A DNA stretch of 64,000 bases from Phycisphaerae bacterium (GTDB taxonomy: Bacteria > Planctomycetota > Phycisphaerae > UBA1845 > UTPLA1): NCBI GenBank assembly GCA_035275405.1, contig DATEMU010000014.1, forward strand, positions 186,001 through 250,000, given 5' to 3'. The notes under the pieces are model-generated. The model was given only the letters and a program-made list of their open reading frames with translations, was not told the origin of the DNA and did not search any database. This document shows positions 30,340-39,024 of this stretch, in pieces. Position 1 is the stretch's first letter, and each line of letters begins with the position of its first letter. Position numbers and translations under genes: made by a program.

Positions 30340-30731
30340 TACGCTGCCTCCCTCTTCTCGTCGGCTTCAGCGTCGTCACCAGCATCGGGTGACCGAATCT
30401 CGGCCCGCTTTGCCGCCATCATTTGCTCGAATTCGAGTTGCTCAAGTTCACTTCGACGCTGACGCTCGCCGAGCGCGGACTTCACGGTGAACCCGGCCGC
30501 GATGAGATACGCCAGGTCGTCTCCCCAGCCTATCAAGGGCACGACATCGGGTATGACATCAACCGGGCTCGGACACATTAGCAGCAGACCGCAGGCCAGT
30601 GCCCACTTGGACATTTCGAGTCCCACCGAGCGTAGCTTGGATTGAGGCAGGGCCAACAGCACCGTCATCGTGATGAAAAAAACGGTGCCGCACATCACAA
30701 ACGTTTTCAGGAAACTGAAAAACTCAGACAT
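30339..30731 (-). CDS. DUF1232/YkvA-like small membrane protein
   Basis: 130 residues: an N-terminal hydrophobic helix, FVMCGTVFFITMTVLLAL, then WALACGLLLMCPSPVDVIPDVVPLIGWGDDLAYLIAAGF, which matches the SPxDxIPDxIPxxGxxDD motif of the DUF1232/YkvA family. A charged helical tail ends it. It overlaps the coupling-protein start by one base, and ACGGAG precedes its own ATG. It probably forms a membrane part of the coupling-protein complex. Confidence 0.75.
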   Translation of the reverse strand: MSEFFSFLKTFVMCGTVFFITMTVLLALPQSKLRSVGLEMSKWALACGLLLMCPSPVDVIPDVVPLIGWGDDLAYLIAAGFTVKSALGERQRRSELEQLEFEQMMAAKRAEIRSPDAGDDAEADEKREAA

Positions 30732-30798
30732 TGCAGAATCTCCGTTTCATGGTCTCAAATCGAATACTGATCGAACTGCTTACGTTCACGGATATCTC

Positions 30799-30921
30799 TC
30801 ACCGTTTCTTGGTAAGGCTTTCCCAAGTCATGGCCAGGAAACCCCAGAACATCACCGCACTGAAAACGACGGGAAATGCGATGTCCTCGATTACACATTC
30901 CAATGTACTTTTTTTGCTCAT
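30799..30921 (-). CDS. 40-residue membrane peptide coupled to ParB
   Basis: A short gene whose ATG (30921-30919) overlaps the ParB stop as ATGA. The peptide starts MSKKSTLECVIEDIAF and holds one transmembrane-like run, FPVVFSAVMFWGFLAMTW, ending in SLTKKR. Translation coupling to ParB and one TM helix with a basic end favour a real gene. It lies between ParB and the DUF1232 protein; a link from partition to the membrane is a guess. Confidence 0.65.
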   Translation of the reverse strand: MSKKSTLECVIEDIAFPVVFSAVMFWGFLAMTWESLTKKR

Positions 30922-31793
30922 GGTTGCGCTCCCGAAATCACTTTGACAATGTCAGTGAGCGTCACGCCCTGTGCGTTGACGCTCTTTATTCGATTGAGTA
31001 GTTCCTCCACCCACGTGATAAGCAAATTCACCGTCATAGCTGGGCCAGCCACCGTTATCGAACGCCCCTCGCCGAGCGGCAGCACGAGGCGCGGTACGCT
31101 CTCCCGCTTGGACTTTTGCGACCGTGACTTCTTGCTCCTGTTCGCCTTGATTTCCGCCACTAACCGGTCGCGTGTGAGCCGACCGTTCACGACCTCGCCA
31201 ATGAGCCGCTCGCGCTCCACAGAGTCCGCCACGATCGCGATCGCATAGGCGCTGCTCATCGGGATGCGCCCGGCGTCGATAAGGTCTTGGACACTTTTGG
31301 GAAGCACGAGAAGCGTTAGAAGCTTCGAGATCATCGCAGCGGACGGCCCACCAAGCTTTGAGGTTACCATTGCCGCCGGCCATCCGGTTTCATTCATAAG
31401 CCGGTCGATGGCCCGTACACGCTCCATCGTTTTCAAACCCGTGCGGGCGCAATTGGCCACAAGCTGGAGGGTGAGGATCTCCGCAGGAGTGGGAGCGAGC
31501 TCGGCGACGATCATCGGCACGGCGTCAAGGCCGGCCCGAATCGCAGCGTCGAGCCGACGGTGCCCGTCATCGACGACGATGTCAGTGCCTTCATAGTGGC
31601 CGAGCAGGGGCACCACGATTCTGTTCTGCTCGATGCTATGCGCGAGCGTGACTTGCTCTTCCTCGACCAGAGAGTCTCGGATGTTTTGACCGACCTTGAT
31701 TAACTCGATAGGCACAAGTTGGATGCTGTGACTTCCACAATATGACCCTGCCGGCATTACGGCATCTCTCGGTAGGTCGGGATTCAACATCAT
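30918..31793 (-). CDS. ParB-like partition / nuclease-fold protein
   Basis: About 291 residues from an ATG at 31793, preceded by GGGAGAG. The ParB/Srx core is visible: IELIKVGQNIRDSLVEEEQVTLAHSIEQNRIVVPLLGHYEG and DIVVDDGHRRLDAAIRAGLDAVPMIV. A helix-turn-helix part follows (LGGPSAAMISKLLTLLVLP). ParB proteins bind centromere-like DNA and help keep plasmids or excised elements. ParA is not adjacent but 15 kb away, so the two may not be partners. Confidence 0.8.
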   Translation of the reverse strand: MMLNPDLPRDAVMPAGSYCGSHSIQLVPIELIKVGQNIRDSLVEEEQVTLAHSIEQNRIVVPLLGHYEGTDIVVDDGHRRLDAAIRAGLDAVPMIVAELAPTPAEILTLQLVANCARTGLKTMERVRAIDRLMNETGWPAAMVTSKLGGPSAAMISKLLTLLVLPKSVQDLIDAGRIPMSSAYAIAIVADSVERERLIGEVVNGRLTRDRLVAEIKANRSKKSRSQKSKRESVPRLVLPLGEGRSITVAGPAMTVNLLITWVEELLNRIKSVNAQGVTLTDIVKVISGAQP

Positions 31794-31939
31794 CAGACTC
31801 TCCCACAAGAAGTTCTCAGACTTGAGAAGCAAGGCATTACTCGCCTCGATTCACAAGCTTGTTAATGAACTTTAAGAAGTGAGTCTTGGATAAGCTTGGC
31901 GAAGTGTTGGCAGAAAATGCGGCGGCGCACCTCACGCAA

Positions 31940-32413
31940 CTAGGCAATACTATCCAACCATTTCTCTGCCTTTGCCGTCGATCGGTACTTCCGCAATTTA
32001 CCAAGCTTTCCGCTGCGACGCATCTCAATCCATCCACCCCGGAGGAGTTCGTTGATAAGTGTGTCAGCGTCTTGGCGATGCCTGTCGATCATTGCTTTTT
32101 TGAACCAGAGATGTTTGGATTGCCAGGCACATTCTGGGTCTCTTGCTGCACCCAATCGATGTTCGACGAGAGCTCGCAGGAGCGCTTCTCCATCGTAACA
32201 AAGGGACGCGGGCCCATCGTGTTGTGCCTCTGGAGCGACCGCAGGGCTCTCGTTGGTGCTCGGTATTTGCTTCTGGCAGCCAGGTGCATCCACGTAGCTT
32301 TTCGCAAGCTCCACCGTAATCATTTCAAGAATCTTCTGCACAATTCGTGCAACGTCGAATTGATTGAGAAAAGCTCGAATCATTTGCGGATCGTCTGCCA
32401 CAACCGGCCTCAC
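31940..32413 (-). CDS. Hypothetical protein with winged-helix-like C-terminus (5' end unclear)
   Basis: 157 residues from a GTG. The reading frame stays protein-like for another 18 codons upstream to a TAG at 32474-32476, so the gene may have lost its start. The C-terminus, with LINELLRGGWIEMRRSGKLGKLRKYRSTAKAEKWL, resembles a winged helix. AT-richer than the transfer genes. I do not recognise the family. Confidence 0.4.
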   Translation of the reverse strand: MRPVVADDPQMIRAFLNQFDVARIVQKILEMITVELAKSYVDAPGCQKQIPSTNESPAVAPEAQHDGPASLCYDGEALLRALVEHRLGAARDPECAWQSKHLWFKKAMIDRHRQDADTLINELLRGGWIEMRRSGKLGKLRKYRSTAKAEKWLDSIA

Positions 32414-32562
32414 AGAACGTCGGACAGCGCTCGTGCCACCAACTTTGGCACGCTCAATCGCCTCTAGGAAGTTCTAGAATGATGAATTCGCGAATTCGCA
32501 CAACTATTATGCGACGGCGCGTAAGTCTATATGCGTAGATACTTTATGGTCGTTAAGAGCAG

Positions 32563-32916
32563 TCAGATTCGCCAATAACCTGCCATCATTTTAAGTTTTT
32601 CTTTGGCTGAAAGTGTTCGCCTGTCCGACGTGAACCCCTCTCTGCGCTCTACCTTGCGGGGTAACCGTCGGACGATTCGTCCGCGTGAAGATTTGGCACG
32701 CTTGTAGTGTCGGAAACCAAGTCGCTTGATCGTGTTGAAGACCGTCGTCAAGCTACACGATACGCCAGTGCGGCCTCGGAGCTCTTCCAAAGTTGCATCG
32801 GGTTGCTCCAGCAAAAGCTCTTGCAATCGTTGCAGGTCCGTCGCCGTAAATTTCGGCTTGCGGCCACGCCTAGAAAGCCGTTTGCGCTTACGATTCAGTT
32901 CTAAGATATTCACCAT
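32563..32916 (-). pseudogene. IS630-type transposase N-terminal HTH fragment
   Basis: 117 residues resembling only the DNA-binding N-terminus of IS630-type transposases: a basic run (RRGRKPKFTATDLQRLQELLLEQPD), then ATLEELRGRTGVSCSLTTVFNTIKRLGF, a helix-turn-helix followed by a basic arm. The DDE catalytic half is missing. Could be a remnant of transposition or a small HTH protein kept for another role. AT-rich flanks suggest transfer. Confidence 0.6.
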
Positions 32917-33075
32917 TCACCTGCCGTTCCGACGGTGAATCCCACACCGGTTTCATCATACCTTCAAATTATGTCAATAGTAGCCGCCCGGAGCTGGCCG
33001 CGTGCGCCCGCCAATGTTGGCACTTAACGCTTGCAAGGTTGCGCACTTCATACTAACGATATAGCGGGGCAGACA

Positions 33076-33543
33076 ATGTCAGGAGCAGAAGAACCAAAAA
33101 TCGAACTTGCGGCGCTTCGGCGCTGCATCCGTTCTCTGCTCCGTACCCCTAATAAGACTTACGACGCACTCAAAGGACGCATGGATGGCGTCGACGCAAT
33201 CATGAGAGAAGAGTTTGCGCGGGCACTCAGTCCTATCTTGAACCAACATGTTGCAGAGATCCCCCAGACGACCTACGACCAGAAAAAAGCTCTCGCAAAC
33301 TGGCTATCAGCCGAACTACGGCATTTTCATCTAGCGCTACGCTGCCCTAAGACTACGAAACCGTCGCTCTTGCAGGCGAATCCAGGACACATGCCGGGAA
33401 CGGGACGATTTCGCTTCGATCACATTGACGATCAACACTGTCACCGAAACACATTCACGTCAGTAGTACTTCCCGAAATCCAACTCGTTCCGGATAATTC
33501 GAGCCGATCGCATTACATGTGTCGTTCCTCTCGATCACGCTGA
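33076..33543 (+). CDS. Hypothetical protein
   Basis: 155 residues from the ATG at 33076 (a further in-frame start lies 15 codons earlier). First half is helical and protein-like (KIELAALRRCIRSLL, REEFARALSPILNQH, QKKALANWLSAELRHFHLAL); the second half is low in structure. No family recognised. It sits between mobile element remnants and may be degraded. Confidence 0.4.
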   Translation: MSGAEEPKIELAALRRCIRSLLRTPNKTYDALKGRMDGVDAIMREEFARALSPILNQHVAEIPQTTYDQKKALANWLSAELRHFHLALRCPKTTKPSLLQANPGHMPGTGRFRFDHIDDQHCHRNTFTSVVLPEIQLVPDNSSRSHYMCRSSRSR

Positions 33544-33607
33544 CCCTTCGAATTGAAGTTGCAAGCGTAATATTATTATGGTAGACAAAAGTAGTTATAT
33601 ACCCTTA

Positions 33608-34437
33608 GAAGCTATCCCAAAACCCTTTTGAGTTTCGTGCGTATAACAACATTATGCTGAAACTCACGGATGAACAATTGGACTGGTTGTTGGAACGGAT
33701 TCCGAATTCGCCCGTCAGCCCCCTGGGCGGTCGGCCCACGGCGGACAAGCGAAGGCTCGTTCGCGGCATCTTTTGGATGCTCGACAATGGTGCAAAATGG
33801 AAAGACCTGCCGCGCCGCTTCGGCTCGAAGAGCACGGTCCACCGCTGGTTTCAGAAGTGGACGAACGAAGGCGTCTTCGAGAACGTGATGCGCGAAGCGG
33901 GACGCTGTGTCGAGGAAGGCGACGGCTATCGAGTGTATGAATGCTTCATCGACGGCACGTTCTGCAAGGCGCGGGGTGGCGGCGACGGCATCGGCTGCAC
34001 AAAGGCCGGAAAAGGCGTGAAAATCATGGTGCTGGTCGATGCCCGGGGCCTCCCGATGGCCGTCGATACCACGTCGGCCAGTCCGCACGAAAGCCAATTG
34101 GTGCAGCGGCTGTTTGAGTTCATGCTGAGCGATGCGTTGCCGGAGCGATTGGTCGGCGACAAGGCGTACGACAGCGATCGCCTGGGCGAGGAATTGGCGG
34201 AGCAGGGCATTGAACTGATCGCGCCGCACCGCAGCAATCGCAAGGCCGAGAACAAGACGCAGGATGGCCGACCGCTGCGCCGCTACAAACGTCGCTGGAC
34301 CGTCGAGCGCACGATCGGGTGGTTCCAAAACTTCCGGCGACTGTGCATTCGCTGGGAAAAATCGACTCCGCTGTTCTGCGGATTTCTTCATCTGGGCTGC
34401 ACGCTCCTGTTGCTCAAAGAGGTTTTGGGATAGCTTC
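33608..34437. mobile_element. IS5-family insertion sequence, 830 bp, complete
   Basis: Terminal inverted repeats begin GAAGCTATCCCAAAACC at 33608 and, as the complement, at 34437, extending about 25 bases with two mismatches. A 2-base TA duplication flanks it (33606-33607 and 34438-34439). One transposase gene fills it. The ends and the TA target match IS5-family, IS427-like elements. The insertion is 60 bases before the tyrosine recombinase start. Confidence 0.88.
33654..34433 (+). CDS. IS5-family transposase
   Basis: 259 residues in one frame (no programmed frameshift needed). DUF4096-type N-terminal HTH (DEQLDWLLERIPN, RRLVRGIFWMLDNGAKWKDLP), then a DDE core: CFIDGTFCKARGG (first D), LVGDKAYDSDRL (second D), RRWTVERTIGWFQNFRRL (E). 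The stop lies inside the right inverted repeat. Appears intact and so possibly active. Confidence 0.93.
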   Translation: MLKLTDEQLDWLLERIPNSPVSPLGGRPTADKRRLVRGIFWMLDNGAKWKDLPRRFGSKSTVHRWFQKWTNEGVFENVMREAGRCVEEGDGYRVYECFIDGTFCKARGGGDGIGCTKAGKGVKIMVLVDARGLPMAVDTTSASPHESQLVQRLFEFMLSDALPERLVGDKAYDSDRLGEELAEQGIELIAPHRSNRKAENKTQDGRPLRRYKRRWTVERTIGWFQNFRRLCIRWEKSTPLFCGFLHLGCTLLLLKEVLG

Positions 34438-34496
34438 TAGTTAACCTGGCGGAACGCACTTAACGCTTCGTCAACTTTCCGTGGCTCGGAGGGCGC

Positions 34497-35489
34497 TTGA
34501 GTGAAACTTCCATCATTCTTCAACCACCACGCGAGTTGACACTGCTCGACGCTGCCGAGGTGCCGATCGTCGTCGTCGAGGCAGGGGTAAACGCAAGATT
34601 CGCCTATGCCGAGTTCTTCGGCGATCAGATCGCCAGCGATTATACCCGCAAGGCTTACCGTTATGCGGTTCACCGCTTCCTGCTTTGGTGCGCGGCGGAA
34701 GGGCTTGAGCTTGCGCGCATCCCGCCGGGCGGCGTGGGCCACTACATCCGGACGCTCATGACTTCTGATGGAAAGCCGGCATCGAAGCCGACGCGGAAGC
34801 TCCACCTTGCAGCGATCCGCAAGTTTTTCGACGCGCTCGTGCAGCGCCACGCCGTCGCCCTGAATCCGGCATCATCCGTCCGCGGCCCGGTCGTGCGAAA
34901 CGTCACCGGAAAAACGCCCGCGACTGATCCCGCCCAAGCCCGCCTCTTGCTCCATTCAATCGACACTTCCAACGTGATTGGTCTGCGCGATCGTGCGATT
35001 CTCGCCACCTTGATGTACACTGCCTGCCGGGCAGGCGCGGTCTCGAAGCTGAGGCTTCGCGATTTCTACACCGACGGCCGTCAATACTATCTGCGATTCG
35101 ACGAGAAAGGCGGCGCGGATCGGCAGATACCGTGCCGGCACGACTTGCAAGGTTACATCGAGGAGTACAACGCACTCGCTGACCCGAGCAACCCCGATGC
35201 GCCGCTCTTCCGCGCCGCACGCGGCCGGACAGACCAGCTATCGGAGGGTCCGCTCCAGGCCAAGGACATCCACCGCATGGTGAAGCGACGTCTCGCCGCC
35301 GCGGGCCTGCCGTCAATCCTGACGTGCCATTCCTTTCGAGCCACTACGGCGACCGATCTCTTGGAACAGGGGGTACCACTTGAAGACGTGCAGGAACTAC
35401 TCGGCCATGCCGACCCTCGCACGACGCGGCTCTACGACCGCCGCGATCGCGAGGTAACTAGGAACGTGGTGGAACGGATTTCGATCTAA
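34497..35489 (+). CDS. Tyrosine recombinase (phage-integrase family)
   Basis: 330 residues from a TTG at 34497 (GGAGGG just upstream). SAM-like N-terminal core-binding domain, then a catalytic domain with TACRAGAVSKLRLRDF (first Arg), HSFRATTATDLLEQG (His-x-x-Arg), LLGHADPRTTRLYDRR (nucleophile Tyr about 313). All catalytic residues are present. Close to XerC/D-type and integron-like integrases; its IS5 neighbour lies at the 5' end, so the normal promoter may be cut off. A second recombinase in this region suggests a nested integration. Confidence 0.9.
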   Translation: MSETSIILQPPRELTLLDAAEVPIVVVEAGVNARFAYAEFFGDQIASDYTRKAYRYAVHRFLLWCAAEGLELARIPPGGVGHYIRTLMTSDGKPASKPTRKLHLAAIRKFFDALVQRHAVALNPASSVRGPVVRNVTGKTPATDPAQARLLLHSIDTSNVIGLRDRAILATLMYTACRAGAVSKLRLRDFYTDGRQYYLRFDEKGGADRQIPCRHDLQGYIEEYNALADPSNPDAPLFRAARGRTDQLSEGPLQAKDIHRMVKRRLAAAGLPSILTCHSFRATTATDLLEQGVPLEDVQELLGHADPRTTRLYDRRDREVTRNVVERISI

Positions 35490-35713
35490 CCCCGTTGCCA
35501 TATTTGGCACCGTGCCTTATCGTAATCCCGCCTTAAGCGGTGGACGTCACTAGCGGACAATAGGCCAAGCACCCTTGGCATGAGGATGAAGAGTATCGTT
35601 TTGCCGGTTCATTGAACGGCTAACGCGACAACATCAGGCTTGCAACACCCATGACCGGGATTGGCTCACTCCCGGCCCGAACAACTGACAGAGGTTTCGT
35701 GGGAGGCGTTAGA

Positions 35714-36577
35714 GTGCCATCGCGACGAAAAGACAAACGCGACGATGAAAGCGAATTCGTGCCGAAGGCCGTCGAAGTCGGCCTTGGTATTATCGCGACA
35801 GTCATATCCTGGAAGGCTTCCAAGCCTAACGACCCAGTAGAAATGATGTGCGCGATCATGATGGGAATGCTTACAACAATATTTGCTTCGGTCATTTGGG
35901 AAAGGCAATCGAGGCGCGTCAAAAGAGTACATCAACGATTCGGCGACGTGCTTGGAAGCATCAAGAACTGTGACTTTGATCAGCTACTATTGGTCCTGAG
36001 CCACATCCGAGAGGTAGTCGCAAGCGACGAAATGAACCAGGTTTGGATTGACCTTGTGTGGCGCGCGCGCAAGCGCTTCCGAGCGACGAGCTATGTCCAT
36101 CCCAGGTACTTTGAAAATGCATACCGGGGGATCTTGCTGCAAGACCTGAAGGCAGACTTCCAGCACGTTCAAATCGAGAGGGTGTTTGTTCTCGACAGTA
36201 TTGACGAACTCAGACACATTGTCGAGCTTAACAAGAATCTTCGCAAAATACAAAACCGATATATTCTCAAGGAGGACTTCTCCAAACACGCTGCTCTGAG
36301 GGGTCCACCACCTGAAACGATCGATTTTGGGATATTCGATGATAAATGCACTTTTCTCTGGTCGCTTGATGCTGAATCCCGAGAGCCGACAGGAGGCCGG
36401 GTTGAATTCTCGCGCAGCACAGCTGAAGAATATGGAAAGTACTTCAACAACCTCTGGAATAACTCCTACGATCTTCCCAAAGATATCAAAGCTTTGAATG
36501 ACGCTGTGCGAGCGGTGGGAGGAGCCAAAGATGAAAGTATTCGATCTAATACGAAAACTAAGTCCCCTCGCCGCTGA
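35714..36577 (+). CDS. Two-TM protein with PLD-like cytosolic domain, unassigned
   Basis: 287 residues from a GTG at 35714, chosen for GGGAGGCG five bases upstream; an ATG at 35651 lacks an RBS. A charged N-terminus is followed by two hydrophobic helices (VEVGLGIIATVISW and MCAIMMGMLTTIFASVIW). The rest is soluble, with the order RATSYVHPRYFENAYRG, IERVFVLDSIDELRHIVELN, TIDFGIFDDKCTFLW and EYGKYFNNLWNNS. This resembles inactive phospholipase D-like sensor domains, but no HKD motif is visible. It overlaps the next gene by 47 bases, so the two form an operon. Confidence 0.6.
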   Translation: MPSRRKDKRDDESEFVPKAVEVGLGIIATVISWKASKPNDPVEMMCAIMMGMLTTIFASVIWERQSRRVKRVHQRFGDVLGSIKNCDFDQLLLVLSHIREVVASDEMNQVWIDLVWRARKRFRATSYVHPRYFENAYRGILLQDLKADFQHVQIERVFVLDSIDELRHIVELNKNLRKIQNRYILKEDFSKHAALRGPPPETIDFGIFDDKCTFLWSLDAESREPTGGRVEFSRSTAEEYGKYFNNLWNNSYDLPKDIKALNDAVRAVGGAKDESIRSNTKTKSPRR

Positions 36578-37658
36578 GATGCTGAGCCGTCTCGCAGCAC
36601 GGCTACATACCGCATGCGATGCCAATCGCGGCACGGTGTCGTCGGCTAAAGCCGTCGTCTTTTGGGGAGGAGGTAAAGATTCGACACTAGCACTTGCCTT
36701 TACGAAGGCGCTCGCTGAATTCACTGGGCTCACCGTGCGAGCCGTCACCATGGACAATCCTGGCATCACGCCGGGAACGCGAGGGAACATAGAACAGATT
36801 GCTTCAACACTTGCAGTTGAACATGAATACTGGCATTTTCGCAAGCCCGTCCCAGCACTAGGTCAGGAAATCCAGAGTTGGCAACGGCTCTATCGAGCAC
36901 TTGCGTTGGCGCTCGGTGGACAACCTCGATTCATGTGCGTCGCGTGCAATTTTAGTTCTATTGTTACCGAATACTCAGCATTAGCGCTTCATCAGGCAGA
37001 TTTCTGTGTCACCGGTAATCCTGCATGGGAACTCGCAACTTTTGAAAAATGGATAGAATCGCTTCGTGCAGAGTATGCGGGGGTCATCGCGTTTCCTGAT
37101 CGCACTGGCAAACAGATGCTTGATTATTTTCGCTTCTGGCACGCCATATATGAACGCCTTTTGGAAGAATTATTTTCAGAATCGGGGTCAGAAAACTGCG
37201 CGGCCGACGACGCAATAGCGGAGTACCTTTATCCAATGCCGGAATCGGGTGACATCGTTGAGCGTGCGTCCCACTTAAACGTTATGGGCGATGGGATGAT
37301 AGACTGCATCGCTGCCGACCATCAGGAATTACTAGCAGCCCTTGGATGGCGTTTGCCCGATGACATGCAGGGAGGTACCGAAAGTGATTGTGCTTTTACG
37401 GCGTCAATCGCCTATCTGAACATCGAACGCAATGGTCTCAACAGACACCTAGAGCACCTAGACGAGGCGGACCACTATTTTCGGCCACCCGTCGAGATGA
37501 CCGCGCGTGCGAGGGAATGGGCAGTTAGCGGAAAATCAAACGTCGAAGGGAGGAAGTTACTCTCGCTCCTTGGGCTAAGCGAGTCATATAAACCAAGCTC
37601 GCCAACGGGGAGTGCGATAGCACAATCACTGATCGATAAGCTATTTAAGATTCGATAG
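36531..37658 (+). CDS. PP-loop ATPase (adenine nucleotide alpha-hydrolase superfamily)
   Basis: 375 residues. The ATG at 36531 has GGGAGGAG seven bases upstream and lies inside the end of the previous gene. Near residue 46 is FWGGGKDSTLALAF, the PP-loop (SGGxDS-type) that binds ATP and releases pyrophosphate; residues 136-139 form a CVAC pair, as in thiolation or amidotransfer enzymes. GNPAWELATF and the long helical C-terminus fit no named family I know. PAPS-reductase-like PP-loop proteins occur in phosphorothioation and some defence systems; here there is no Dnd or Ssp partner. Confidence 0.75.
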   Translation: MKVFDLIRKLSPLAAEMLSRLAARLHTACDANRGTVSSAKAVVFWGGGKDSTLALAFTKALAEFTGLTVRAVTMDNPGITPGTRGNIEQIASTLAVEHEYWHFRKPVPALGQEIQSWQRLYRALALALGGQPRFMCVACNFSSIVTEYSALALHQADFCVTGNPAWELATFEKWIESLRAEYAGVIAFPDRTGKQMLDYFRFWHAIYERLLEELFSESGSENCAADDAIAEYLYPMPESGDIVERASHLNVMGDGMIDCIAADHQELLAALGWRLPDDMQGGTESDCAFTASIAYLNIERNGLNRHLEHLDEADHYFRPPVEMTARAREWAVSGKSNVEGRKLLSLLGLSESYKPSSPTGSAIAQSLIDKLFKIR

Positions 37659-37707
37659 AACCCTTAAGGACCATCGTGCAAGCCGATATCATGGTCATCG
37701 GTAATGA

Positions 37708-38172
37708 TTAGCGGGACTTGCTTTGTGTGCTGCTTTCCTGGTCCCGAGATAATTTTCTGATATCATCGGCTAGGGCGTACATCATCGCTTTTCTTGCAAC
37801 TTCCTCAGCGGTGAGTCCTTTCTCGTCTCTTGCGTTAACATCAATACCAGCGCTAATCAGCTCTTCGACTGCTCGGGAATCTAGCCCGAAAATCGCCGAA
37901 TATAATGCTGTGCGACCCTTCGCATTCCGCAGGTGTATATCTGCACCTGCGGTAATTAGCGCTTTTATCGATTCGGGCCTTCCCTTCTCGGCCGCCAAAT
38001 GTAAAGCCGTTCGTCCGCTGCGATCGCGAAAGTCAACATTAGCTCCTTTCTCAATCAAACGGGCAATAGTCTCAGGCTCGTCGGCGCCAATTGCGCCGAG
38101 CAGCGCGTAGTTGATGACCTCCGGTTCTTCCATGTTATGGACAGTTTTGTTCAATGAATAGCTCTCATACAC
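37708..38172 (-). CDS. Ankyrin-repeat protein
   Basis: 154 residues (an ATG at 38133 is a possible later start; neither has a clear RBS). Three ankyrin repeats are plain: DEPETIARLIEKGANVDFRD, RTALHLAAEKGRPESIKALITAGADIHLRN, RTALYSAIFGLDSRAVEELISAGIDVNARD. Short, solitary, and convergent to the PP-loop gene. A protein-binding scaffold; partner unknown. Confidence 0.8.
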   Translation of the reverse strand: MYESYSLNKTVHNMEEPEVINYALLGAIGADEPETIARLIEKGANVDFRDRSGRTALHLAAEKGRPESIKALITAGADIHLRNAKGRTALYSAIFGLDSRAVEELISAGIDVNARDEKGLTAEEVARKAMMYALADDIRKLSRDQESSTQSKSR

Positions 38173-38377
38173 GGTACCATGTAATCATTAATAAGAGGTT
38201 AATCCTGTCCATATTTGTGAACATTGTGTGACGAGTAGCGTCTTGGACGCAGCTGGCCGCGCGGTAGCAACACCTGTGGCGCAGAGCTGTGAATGAATGC
38301 GAACATTGTCACAAAAGTATCACACACGAGAATGCGAATCTCTGCTATCATGACCCAAGAATTGAATAGGACGACAC

Positions 38378-38590
38378 ATGACGACGCCGAACCCGCTACA
38401 CCTTGCCAACACGGCGCAGATGATGGCCAAGCACGCGCCGAAAGACGACGCCGTTGTCTTCAACAAAGTGGCCATGATTTGCATGGGGGTCATGGCGGCG
38501 GCTTCCGTCGTGCAGATGCTCCAGCCGCTCCTGCGTGAGATCAACCACAAGGAACGCAAAAACCATCGCAGTCACGGCCGAGACCGCTGA
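38378..38590 (+). CDS. Small single-TM protein
   Basis: 70 residues. It starts MTTPNPLHLANTAQMM and has one hydrophobic helix, VAMICMGVMAAASVVQML, then a basic tail (EINHKERKNHRSHGRD). Only a weak RBS is visible. No family. Plausible as a membrane protein of the element backbone. Confidence 0.45.
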   Translation: MTTPNPLHLANTAQMMAKHAPKDDAVVFNKVAMICMGVMAAASVVQMLQPLLREINHKERKNHRSHGRDR

Positions 38591-38607
38591 TCCGCTGCCG
38601 TAATCGC

Positions 38608-39024
38608 TCACCAGACGATAGCATCGATCGCGGTCGCTCCGTCGCCCACGGACACGCTTTCGCGGGAGTTGGTTTCCCGCAGCCACGAGACACGGTGCCG
38701 CGTCAGACCCTGGAATAAGCGAGTCGTAGGACGAATCTCGCTATTCAGATGCCGACCTTTGATGCAGATTTCTCGCCCGCACACGATCAGCTTGATACCT
38801 TCTGACGGGTCGAACTCGAAACGGTCGATTGCGTGATACGGGATCGCAACAATGTTTCCGTTCGCCTTGCGAAGTTCCAGGGAGAGCGACCGGTCTCGGA
38901 TTCCCCGCAGCCACCCGAAGCAGCCCAGGTCGTCGATTTCACCCTGATCGCCGATTGGCGCATCGGTTACGCCGTTGCCTGCCCCGTTGCGGCCGGCATA
39001 CTTCTCCAGAATCCTACCGGTCAT
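38608..39024 (-). CDS. Hypothetical protein downstream of the relaxase
   Basis: 138 residues from an ATG at 39024 with GGAG about 12 bases upstream, overlapping the relaxase 3' end by 11 bases. Beta-rich and polar (LSLELRKANGNIVAIPYHAIDRFEFDPSEGIKLIVCGREI), like a small PilZ- or SH3-type barrel, though no motif is conclusive. Co-translated with the relaxase. Confidence 0.6.
   Translation of the reverse strand: MTGRILEKYAGRNGAGNGVTDAPIGDQGEIDDLGCFGWLRGIRDRSLSLELRKANGNIVAIPYHAIDRFEFDPSEGIKLIVCGREICIKGRHLNSEIRPTTRLFQGLTRHRVSWLRETNSRESVSVGDGATAIDAIVW

Noticed and set aside
30731..30946. 71-residue + strand frame
   Set aside because: The 40-residue frame on the opposite strand has ATGA coupling and a TM helix and explains the region better.
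31886..32467. 193-residue + strand frame
   Set aside because: The opposite-strand frame has a better helical and winged-helix look and lies on the strand of its neighbours; this one is Cys/Leu/Ser-rich without a pattern.
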